This document shows, piece by piece, positions 1 to 5,731 of a stretch of DNA of 5,731 nucleotides (the first letter of the stretch is position 1; the number at the start of each line of letters is the position of its first letter). Origin of the DNA: Bacteroidaceae bacterium (GTDB lineage: Bacteria > Bacteroidota > Bacteroidia > Bacteroidales > Bacteroidaceae); contig JAFUNW010000004.1 in the NCBI GenBank assembly GCA_017472905.1, positions 1-5,731 on the forward strand. Direction: 5' to 3'. A program made the position numbers and the translations under genes. The notes beneath the pieces are model-generated. The model did not search any database and was not told where the DNA came from. It saw only the letters and a list, made by a program, of their open reading frames with translations.

Positions 1-2
1 CA

Positions 3-2981
3 AATATCAAGAAAGCTCGTGGAGGGATACTCTTCTTTGACAATGTACAGAAGTTGCTTCCGGACAGCTATTCAAAGAATGTGAATCCGTTGGATAAACT
101 CTTCATTGAGATGGACCATTGGAATAATGATCCGATTGTGATATTATCCGGTTTGCCGGGTGGTTTTGATGAGTTTTTAGAGAATAATCCATCCGTAAAA
201 AATCGTTTTAAATACCTTTTCCGTTTACCGGCGTTTACTCCGAACGAGGTTTATAGTCTTTGTTTGGATATGCTGAAAGAACGATATGGTATTCATTCCA
301 TTTCGGCTCCCGCATCTGAAAAATTATTGCGGCAGATAAAGTATGAGATGAAATCGAAAGATGATTCTTTTGGAAACGCTCATCATGCTCGCCAAAAAGC
401 CGAAGATATTTTTACGGCTTATATATCGCATCCCTCTGTTGTAGAAGGGGAAATACAAGAGATGGATATTTGTGGATATGTTCCTCCGATACGTACGCTT
501 GAACAGATACTGACAGATTTAGATGAATTTGTTGGTATGGATATGGTGAAACAGGCAATTCGGGAGATAGCGTGGGAGATGCAGGGAAATCTGCAACGTG
601 CTGAACGAGGCTTGGGAGATGGAGAAAAGCCTTCGATACATATAGTCCTAACCGGAAATCCCGGAACAGGAAAGACCAGTATTGCCAGAAAGTTGGGAGA
701 GATATTCGAGTCTATAGGCTTTTTGGATAGTGGTCATGTTGTAGAGGTAGACCGTAGCCAGATGGTGAGCCAATATATGGGTGAGACTCCCAAATTGGTT
801 GATAAATTGTGCGATCGGGCTATGGGAGGAATTCTTTTTGTTGATGAAGCCTATACGTTGGCTCCGGTAAATGAGTCGGGTAGCAAAGATGAACAAGGTT
901 TGCAGGCATTAGAGAAGTTGATGAAGCGGATGGAGGATGATCGTGGAAAGTTTGTTGTTGTTGTTGCCGGATATAAAAATGAGATGGAGCATCTTTTACG
1001 AGTAAATCCGGGTATGCGTAGCCGTTTCAATCGTTTCTTGCATATTGATGATTATACTCCGGATGAACTGTTCCTGATTTTGAAAGGTTTTGTTCGTAAG
1101 AAAAATTATCGCTTATCTTCTTCAGCGGAAGAGCGGGTTTGGTTGTCTGTCAAACAGATGTATGAATCACGCGATAATCATTTTGCGAATGGTCGTGAGA
1201 TACGTTCCCTTTTCGAGAAGATGTGTACCCGACATGCAGAGCGCATGAACCGTTTGCCAATGGAACGTCAGACAAACGAAGAATTACAGACTTTTCAAGC
1301 AGAAGATATACCGTTTGAAAAGGCAAATACATTGGATTGTTCCGAAGCTTTAAAGGATTTGAATGACCTGGTTGGTTTACAGTCTGTAAAAGATGAGATA
1401 ACTGAAATAACCTCTTTTCTTACGATGCAAGCGCAACGCGGTGTGTCTGTCTCTTCTTTGGGTAAGCATTATGTATTTACCGGAAATCCGGGTACGGGTA
1501 AAACAACTGTAGCTCGTATCATGGCCAATATATTTCGTTCGTTGGGGTGTGTCTCGCGTGGTCAGTTGATTGAGGCCGATCGCAGTTCATTGGTCGCCGG
1601 ATATGCCGGTCAAACAGCTATCAAGACCAATCAATTGATTGATTCTGCATTGGGAGGAGTGTTATTCATTGATGAAGCTTATACGCTTTGTTCCGGTGAG
1701 AATGATAGTTTTGGTAAAGAGGCATTGGATACTTTATTGAAACGTTTGGAAGACGATCGAGGTAAGTTTGTCTGCATTGTTGCCGGTTATACTCGGGAGA
1801 TGCATGCTTTTATTGATAGTAATCCCGGACTGAAATCACGCTTTACTCAAACCATTCATTTTGAAGATTACTCTCCGACAGAGTTAACAAAGATATTTTT
1901 AGGGATGGTCGGTCGGAATAAATTTCATCTTACAGGACGGTGTGAAGAGGTGTTATTGCATCGGTTTGAAAATATCTATGCCATGCGTGATAAGAATTTT
2001 GGGAATGCACGCGAGGCACGGAAATTGTTCGATCAATCAATAGCCAACCAGAGCAAACGTTTGATGGAGTTGATGAATACATCCGAGTATCATTCTGAGA
2101 TGATGTTTGAACTGACGGAGGAGGATATTCTCGGAAAAGAGGAGACCAAAGTGAAGACTTTGGACGAAGTGATGGTTGAATTGGATGAATTTGTAGGTAT
2201 GAAATCAGTGAAGGAGGCAGTCAGACGCTTGGCTGTACAGATTGTTTTCATGCAACAACGCTTACAGTTGGGAATAGGTGTGGCAGAACCTTTGGTCCTG
2301 AATATGTTGCTAACCGGAAATCCGGGGACAGGTAAAACCAGTGTAGCACGTAAGATGGGGGAGGTCTTTAAGGCTGTAGGTTTGTTACCTACAAGTAAGG
2401 TGATAGAGGTTGACCGAAGTCAGATGATAGGGAAATATATGGGAGAGACTCCTAAGTTGGTTAATGCATTGTGTGATCGGGCTATGGGGGGAATATTGTT
2501 TATAGATGAAGCCTATACTTTATACGATACGGAAAACGGTAATGACAAGTATGGCAAAGAGGCAGTAGAGACTCTCATGAAACGGATGGAAGATGATAAA
2601 GGAAAATTTGTTGTGATTGCGGCCGGTTATCGCAAGGAGATGGAAGCTTTCATGCAGGTGAATCCCGGATTAGAGAGTCGCTTTACATATAAACTGAATA
2701 TCGAAGATTATACAGAACATGAGTTGGTGGAAATATTCTGTACTTTGGTGAAGAAAAAGCAATATCGATTATCAGAGTCTGCAGAGATTGCCTTGGTAGA
2801 GCGCGTTCATGAGTTATATTCTCATAAAGACCGTAATTTTGGAAATGCTCGTGAGATGCGTACGTTGTTTGAACGGACTATTCAGCAACTTTCGATACGT
2901 GTATCTTCCATACCTCCATCTTTATTGACAGAAAACGACTATCAATTAATCGAGGCCGAGGATATCAGATCCTTGAGCTGA
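3..2981 (+). CDS. Multi-module CbxX/CfxQ-type AAA+ ATPase, 5' truncated by the window edge
   Basis: Partial gene. The frame is open to the left edge, and the first in-frame start-like codon (TTG at 54) falls inside conserved AAA sequence, so the true start lies outside. Numbering from the codon at position 3, 992 residues are visible. Module 1 (about 1-150) enters at its Walker B strand, which reads ILFFDN with Asn14 in place of the catalytic Glu; its sensor-2 region reads GNAHHAR instead of GNAREAR. Modules 2, 3 and 4 each have Walker A GNPGTGKT (residues 218-225, 494-501, 772-779), Walker B LF(V/I)DEAYTL, a pore-loop Tyr (258, 534, 812), an arginine finger in NPGxxSRF (Arg341, 613, 893) and a sensor-2 Arg in the lid. 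Each opens with a conserved L(D/N)(E/D)(F/L)VG helix. Known relatives (CbbX, SpoVK, EccA) have a single AAA module and often form hexamers that remodel protein complexes. Cytoplasmic ATP-driven remodelling is inferred; the substrate is unknown. The FHA gene follows after 31 bases. Confidence 0.93.
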   Translation, partial: NIKKARGGILFFDNVQKLLPDSYSKNVNPLDKLFIEMDHWNNDPIVILSGLPGGFDEFLENNPSVKNRFKYLFRLPAFTPNEVYSLCLDMLKERYGIHSISAPASEKLLRQIKYEMKSKDDSFGNAHHARQKAEDIFTAYISHPSVVEGEIQEMDICGYVPPIRTLEQILTDLDEFVGMDMVKQAIREIAWEMQGNLQRAERGLGDGEKPSIHIVLTGNPGTGKTSIARKLGEIFESIGFLDSGHVVEVDRSQMVSQYMGETPKLVDKLCDRAMGGILFVDEAYTLAPVNESGSKDEQGLQALEKLMKRMEDDRGKFVVVVAGYKNEMEHLLRVNPGMRSRFNRFLHIDDYTPDELFLILKGFVRKKNYRLSSSAEERVWLSVKQMYESRDNHFANGREIRSLFEKMCTRHAERMNRLPMERQTNEELQTFQAEDIPFEKANTLDCSEALKDLNDLVGLQSVKDEITEITSFLTMQAQRGVSVSSLGKHYVFTGNPGTGKTTVARIMANIFRSLGCVSRGQLIEADRSSLVAGYAGQTAIKTNQLIDSALGGVLFIDEAYTLCSGENDSFGKEALDTLLKRLEDDRGKFVCIVAGYTREMHAFIDSNPGLKSRFTQTIHFEDYSPTELTKIFLGMVGRNKFHLTGRCEEVLLHRFENIYAMRDKNFGNAREARKLFDQSIANQSKRLMELMNTSEYHSEMMFELTEEDILGKEETKVKTLDEVMVELDEFVGMKSVKEAVRRLAVQIVFMQQRLQLGIGVAEPLVLNMLLTGNPGTGKTSVARKMGEVFKAVGLLPTSKVIEVDRSQMIGKYMGETPKLVNALCDRAMGGILFIDEAYTLYDTENGNDKYGKEAVETLMKRMEDDKGKFVVIAAGYRKEMEAFMQVNPGLESRFTYKLNIEDYTEHELVEIFCTLVKKKQYRLSESAEIALVERVHELYSHKDRNFGNAREMRTLFERTIQQLSIRVSSIPPSLLTENDYQLIEAEDIRSLS

Positions 2982-3012
2982 ATTAGTAGTAATAATATAA
3001 TGTACGTATAAA

Positions 3013-3573
3013 ATGATTTGTCCGAAGTGTAAATCCGAGATTGATGCCGATTCTTTTTACTGTGATCAGTGTGGACAGGAGATTCGCTATTGTTCTTCAT
3101 GTCGAACTCTGGGTAAAGGAAATCGTTGTACCCGATGTGGGCAGATAATGATTCCGGCTTCAGTATGTCAGAAAGAACCCGTGCATGACTATGTTTATCC
3201 GGATACAACCTCAGTACAATTGGCCGGAATAGCTCCATTGGATAAGACGTTGAGTATTACCTCTTCTAAAATGCCGACTCTTATTTTGAGTAATGGAAGT
3301 TTGGGGATTCGTATAGAGGGTATAGATGGGGCGATCATCGGTAGACGGAATGGAGCCTACCAACAGTTTTTCGCTCAATGTCCTTATGTTTCCGGAACGC
3401 ATGCCCGCATAGCCTTTGATGTGACATTGGGTGAATGGACATATACCGATTTAAATTCCTCCAACGGTAGTAAATATAATGGTTTGCAGCTTATTCCGGA
3501 TAAGCCATGTTCGTTATCAGATGGAGGAATGTTGCAATTGGCCGATGTACAGCTGATTGTCAATGTGAAGTAG
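3013..3573 (+). CDS. Double zinc-ribbon plus FHA domain protein
   Basis: A 186-residue soluble protein with no signal peptide or membrane segment. The N-terminus holds four CxxC knuckles: Cys3/Cys6, Cys17/Cys20, Cys27/Cys30 and Cys39/Cys42, the pattern of two tandem zinc ribbons. A linker of about 45 residues follows. The C-terminal part (about 88-186) is an FHA domain with the usual phosphopeptide-binding signature: Gly110-Arg111 in IIGRR, Ser127 and His130 in SGTHARI, and Asn151-Gly152 in DLNSSNG followed by a second Asn-Gly at 156-157. All the key residues are present, so binding to phosphothreonine is plausible. The ATG at 3013 sits just before the first cysteine knuckle; no clear Shine-Dalgarno is seen, as is usual in Bacteroidetes. 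The gene lies 31 bases downstream of the AAA+ gene on the same strand and is probably cotranscribed, which suggests it is an adaptor or sensor for that ATPase. The phosphorylated partner and the kinase are not visible here. Confidence 0.9.
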   Translation: MICPKCKSEIDADSFYCDQCGQEIRYCSSCRTLGKGNRCTRCGQIMIPASVCQKEPVHDYVYPDTTSVQLAGIAPLDKTLSITSSKMPTLILSNGSLGIRIEGIDGAIIGRRNGAYQQFFAQCPYVSGTHARIAFDVTLGEWTYTDLNSSNGSKYNGLQLIPDKPCSLSDGGMLQLADVQLIVNVK

Positions 3574-3578
3574 TCTTC

Positions 3579-3617
3579 TTTTCATTCTTCTTGAGGCTGA
3601 TGTCCGAAGAATGAAAA
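3579..3617. terminator. Perfect 12-bp inverted repeat at the convergent gene junction (possible bidirectional 3'-end hairpin)
   Basis: The left arm TTTTCATTCTTC (3579-3590) is the exact reverse complement of GAAGAATGAAAA (3606-3617), with a 15-nt loop. It lies between and partly inside convergent genes: the FHA stop codon is at 3571-3573, and the rsmD stop codon (3582-3584) is part of the left arm. Both transcripts would form the same stem. Against a textbook intrinsic terminator, the stem has only four G-C pairs and no U-tract follows on either strand. It may still stop or stabilise the 3' ends of both messages, but that is inferred from position and symmetry only. Confidence 0.42.
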
Positions 3618-4136
3618 ATTTACGCTACCGTATGAGCGGTGTTCGATGAAGTTCGGATGTTGTTCGAAGTTGTTTGTCTTTCCATGCTCCAGGACAAATA
3701 TCCCATTCTTTTTTAATAGATTTCGACTGAAAATCAAGTTAGGTATCTGTTCCAATTCATTTAGTGCGTAGGGAGGGTCTGCGAAAATGAAATCGAATTG
3801 TTCGTTGCATCGGCTGATGAATTTGAACACATCGCCACAAATAGGAATGCATCTATCTGTTTTTACCTCTTTCATTATTTGACAGATGAAAGCATGGTGT
3901 TTACGGTCTTTCTCAATGGAGACGACTCGTTCACATCCTCTGGACACCAATTCAATACTGATGCTTCCGGTACCGGAAAATAGATCCAATGCCGTAGTAT
4001 CTTCTTCTTCAAAATCAATGTATCGGGTCAATACGTTAAACAAGTTCTCTTTTGCAAAGTCAGTTGTGGGACGTGCTTTGAAAGAGCGAGGGATGTCGAA
4101 TCTTTTTCTTTTATAAATTCCGCAAATAACTCTCAT
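3582..4136 (-). CDS. rsmD: 16S rRNA (guanine(966)-N2)-methyltransferase RsmD
   Basis: A 184-residue Rossmann-fold, SAM-dependent methyltransferase, close to the usual RsmD length. Members methylate N2 of G966 (E. coli numbering) in 16S rRNA during small-subunit assembly. Signatures in order: MRVICGIYKRKRF at the N-terminus, RPTTDFAKENLFN at 22-34, the SAM-binding motif I DLFSGTGSISIE at 51-62, acidic Glu75 at the end of strand 2 (SIEKD), Gly101-Asp102, the catalytic DPPY at 120-123 typical of amino-N methylation, and a C-terminal RSYGSVNFSFF segment. The ATG at 4136 has a purine-rich AAAAGAGAAAA stretch just upstream, and the protein begins as the family does, so this start is well supported. 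It is the last gene of the leftward operon, 23 bases after the DUF3822 gene. Its stop codon lies within the junction inverted repeat. Confidence 0.96.
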   Translation of the reverse strand: MRVICGIYKRKRFDIPRSFKARPTTDFAKENLFNVLTRYIDFEEEDTTALDLFSGTGSISIELVSRGCERVVSIEKDRKHHAFICQIMKEVKTDRCIPICGDVFKFISRCNEQFDFIFADPPYALNELEQIPNLIFSRNLLKKNGIFVLEHGKTNNFEQHPNFIEHRSYGSVNFSFFGHQPQEE

Positions 4137-4159
4137 CTATTTTCTCTTTTATGGGGGAT

Positions 4160-4981
4160 TTACAAGTTGCTCATAAGCAGAGCTTGTATGTCATAGGGAA
4201 CCTCATTCGGTTCTTGATTGTCTGTTCTACTATATGTTGCAATGGGAGGCATGAAGCTGACTATTTTCACGTATTTGCGTAATTCGTCCGTGAAGTTTTC
4301 TTTATCGTTCGGTGTTCCCGTCAGATACAATTCGTCAATTTCCTGTTCCAATCCGATTTGTTTCCAAACATTCAGAATGAAATAGATGCAATCGGCATTT
4401 CCTCTGTTGGGGAATGTATTGGCAAACAATAGCTTCCCCCTTTCAAAGGCGAGGATGTCGATGTGCTTTTTTTGTATGTAGGCATACAATTTCCGGTTGT
4501 TTCCGAGTCTGCTTCGGTCGCATAGATATTCAATGACAGGGCAGACGGTTGCATACAACCTGGCTTGTGGAAAATATTCGTAAAGCAGGTTGTAGGTACT
4601 TTTGTCGATGGAAAACAGAATGACACAATTGCTTCGATTCAGAATGTTGTATGAAACCACTTCGCTCAAATTGCGTGGATGGTTGTGATAATAGATGGTT
4701 TCAGCCTGTGCTTCTTCAAAAAGCTCTAGTGGAACTGTTGTATAGCGTGGGGTATCAATTAACAGGTTTACCCGTTTGAACGGAAGTTTCAAAAACTCAT
4801 TCTTGGCCCATGCTTGTTTCACGTTTGCAGTTAGTGAAATGTTGGGCTCAATGCGATAAGCAGTATGGACGATAGATGCTTTTTCCGTAGGGTCGTAAAT
4901 CGAAAAAGAAAATCCATCCGCACTTAGGCGGATGGATAATGTATATTGCTTTGATTTTTCTAAATCCAGCTTTTTATTCAT
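4160..4981 (-). CDS. DUF3822 family protein, possible degenerate actin-like (ASKHA) fold
   Basis: With the preferred ATG at 4981 the protein has 273 residues. An upstream in-frame ATG at 5029 would add 16 residues (MPVTGNKHF...) and overlap the preceding gene by 20 bases. The inner start is preferred because sequence typical of the family begins at MNKKLDLEKSKQYTLSIRLS and a 28-base spacer then separates it from the upstream stop codon. The pattern matches DUF3822, a Bacteroidetes family usually found beside rsmD; this is recall, not a search. A first beta-hairpin lies at about 12-30 (YTLSIRLSADGFSFSIYD), a second at about 177-202 (LYAYIQKKHIDILAFERGK), and a strand-turn ELYLTGTP at about 229-236. 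This layout resembles the duplicated actin-like fold of PilM/FtsA-type proteins, but clear ATP-binding glycine motifs are not evident. No signal peptide or membrane segment is seen. Its function is unknown. The middle gene of the operon; an early terminator-like hairpin lies inside it. Confidence 0.85.
   Translation of the reverse strand: MNKKLDLEKSKQYTLSIRLSADGFSFSIYDPTEKASIVHTAYRIEPNISLTANVKQAWAKNEFLKLPFKRVNLLIDTPRYTTVPLELFEEAQAETIYYHNHPRNLSEVVSYNILNRSNCVILFSIDKSTYNLLYEYFPQARLYATVCPVIEYLCDRSRLGNNRKLYAYIQKKHIDILAFERGKLLFANTFPNRGNADCIYFILNVWKQIGLEQEIDELYLTGTPNDKENFTDELRKYVKIVSFMPPIATYSRTDNQEPNEVPYDIQALLMSNL
4901..4937 (-). promoter_or_regulatory. Intragenic terminator-like hairpin with T-tract near the start of the DUF3822 gene
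   Basis: Read on the minus strand, ATCCATCCGC (4937-4928) and GCGGATGGAT (4921-4912) form a perfect 10-bp stem with six G-C pairs around a 6-nt loop. TTTCTTTTTC follows immediately (about 4911-4902). This has the shape of an intrinsic terminator for the operon's own transcript. It lies about 45 nt past the preferred ATG at 4981, within codons 15-24, which encode a conserved stretch of the family. It could act as an attenuator or a polarity site when translation is poor. It could also be a by-product of codon choice, since no leader peptide or alternative fold was identified. Confidence 0.3.
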
Positions 4982-5009
4982 ATTATATACAGGAATTACT
5001 TGGAAATGT

Positions 5010-5696
5010 TTATTCCCAGTTACCGGCATTGTTGTTGGGGTTTTCTACGTCACCCACTTTCAAACCGCAATATCTTCCCATATCTTCACCTTTGTCAATA
5101 AGATTGATGAGTTCTTGTTTGTCAAGGTCAGAAAGGTATGTTTCATACGGAGTGCGTGCTTCAAACAAATAGAGCGGTGTACCTGAACGAGTTGAATCGA
5201 TTCTGGTTGCTAACTCAAATTTTACACCGTTTCCATAAGGAACGTAAGCCAAAGAGTCTGCATTGAAGTCTGCACCGAATACGGTGTCTTTCAAATTCAC
5301 CCAAAATGTATCGCGGCTGAATGCTTCCAAACCGTTTTTCTTAACTTCATCCCATTTTCCGGTTTTGCGGGCTTTCTCTATCATAGCCACAGCTTTTTGT
5401 TCGGTCAATCCGTTTTCCAATTGCTCATCAGTCAATTCACCTTCTTTTCTCACAAAGGGTAATTGAGCGGTGTTAACGAATTCAATGAGTTGGTCGAAAT
5501 TATCGCAATATCCACCTCTATTGACGTTACGGAAATTTACTTGTGCCTCACGGATGTGAATCAAGCGGGCGATAATCTCTTCTTCTCTCTGTTCTTTGGT
5601 CTTTTCAAAGTTGATCGGACCCATGATACTAGCATAGCATAAGTAGATTAAACCGACTACACACGCTGCCAAAATACAATTAATTACTACTTTCAT
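5010..5696 (-). CDS. Membrane-anchored conserved protein of Bacteroidetes with pilin-like layout, function unknown
   Basis: A 228-residue protein. Residues 3-26 form one hydrophobic segment (VVINCILAACVVGLIYLCYA...), an uncleaved signal anchor or N-terminal helix. A charged helix follows (about 31-52), then IREAQVNFRNVNRGGYCDNFDQLIEFV at about 48-74, with the remainder mostly polar. The order of hydrophobic helix, 'AQ..F....G.Y..(F)..L' and soluble C-terminal domain resembles type IV pilins and pseudopilins, but there is no prepilin cleavage motif before the helix, so homology is not claimed. The C-terminus GLKVGDVENPNNNAGNWE looks like a conserved Bacteroidetes family tail. Topology is probably N-in, with the bulk in the periplasm. 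The ATG at 5696 begins directly before the hydrophobic segment. Upstream are about 35 AT-rich bases without a recognisable Bacteroides TAnnTTTG promoter. It is the first visible gene of the leftward operon with the DUF3822 gene and rsmD. Confidence 0.82.
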   Translation of the reverse strand: MKVVINCILAACVVGLIYLCYASIMGPINFEKTKEQREEEIIARLIHIREAQVNFRNVNRGGYCDNFDQLIEFVNTAQLPFVRKEGELTDEQLENGLTEQKAVAMIEKARKTGKWDEVKKNGLEAFSRDTFWVNLKDTVFGADFNADSLAYVPYGNGVKFELATRIDSTRSGTPLYLFEARTPYETYLSDLDKQELINLIDKGEDMGRYCGLKVGDVENPNNNAGNWE

Positions 5697-5731
5697 GATA
5701 AGATATAATTTTTTTAGTTTATATTCGTGCC

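Noticed and set aside
54..56. TTG at 54 as the real start of the AAA+ gene
   Set aside because: The frame stays open to the window edge, and the codons before it encode GGILFFDN, aligning with the Walker B strand of the other modules, so the gene begins upstream of the window.
648..896. Minus-strand open frame of 82 codons
   Set aside because: It lies fully opposite conserved AAA module 2 sequence and has no recognisable domain; a shadow frame.
2375..2393. 7-bp inverted repeat TGTAGGT/ACCTACA with 5-nt loop inside AAA module 4
   Set aside because: Short, followed by no T-tract, and deep inside a coding region; expected by chance in a window of this size.
2942..3238. Minus-strand open frame of 98 codons spanning the AAA-FHA junction
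   Set aside because: It covers the end of the AAA gene and the zinc-ribbon coding region of the FHA gene, both well supported; its product shows no family features.
3886..4116. Plus-strand open frames opposite rsmD
   Set aside because: The minus strand encodes all RsmD signature motifs here; the plus-strand products look random.
4932..5186. Overlapping plus-strand open frames at the junction of the DUF3822 gene and the membrane-protein gene
   Set aside because: They are antisense to two well-supported genes, overlap each other in different frames and show no coding signature.
5697..5731. Possible promoter for the leftward operon in the AT-rich right edge
   Set aside because: No TAnnTTTG -7 element or TTTG -33 element typical of Bacteroides is seen, and only 35 bases are available, so AT-richness alone does not support a call.

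Overview
The window looks like a chromosomal segment from a member of the Bacteroidales (Bacteroides or a close relative). The basis is a moderately AT-rich composition, weak or absent Shine-Dalgarno sequences, and a block holding a DUF3822-type protein next to rsmD together with an NNNAGNWE-tailed membrane-anchored protein. That block is familiar from Bacteroidetes; the genus is an inference. Coding density is very high, with no gene-free stretch longer than about 35 bases.

Left half (plus strand, positions 1-3573). A very large AAA+ ATPase of the CbxX/CfxQ (CbbX, SpoVK-like) type runs in from beyond the left edge. The visible 992 residues hold the back half of one degenerate AAA module followed by three complete modules with intact catalytic motifs, repeating about every 277 residues. 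After 31 bases comes a 186-residue protein with two zinc-ribbon-like cysteine pairs-of-pairs and a C-terminal FHA (phosphothreonine-binding) domain. The two genes are probably one transcription unit. They suggest a phosphorylation-responsive AAA+ remodelling machine whose other parts, perhaps a Ser/Thr kinase, phosphatase or vWA protein, would lie to the left.

Right half (minus strand, positions 5696-3582). A compact housekeeping-like operon reads leftward. It encodes a membrane-anchored protein with a pilin-like layout, a DUF3822 protein that may have a degenerate actin-like (ASKHA) fold, and RsmD, the 16S rRNA m2G966 methyltransferase. The two units converge with only 8 bases between stop codons. 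A perfect 12-bp inverted repeat sits on the junction and includes the rsmD stop codon.

The most interesting items are the concatenated AAA+ chain, with one apparently dead module and an alternating similarity pattern, its FHA/zinc-ribbon partner, and an intrinsic-terminator-like hairpin plus T-tract inside the start of the DUF3822 gene. No RNA genes, mobile elements or CRISPR arrays were seen.
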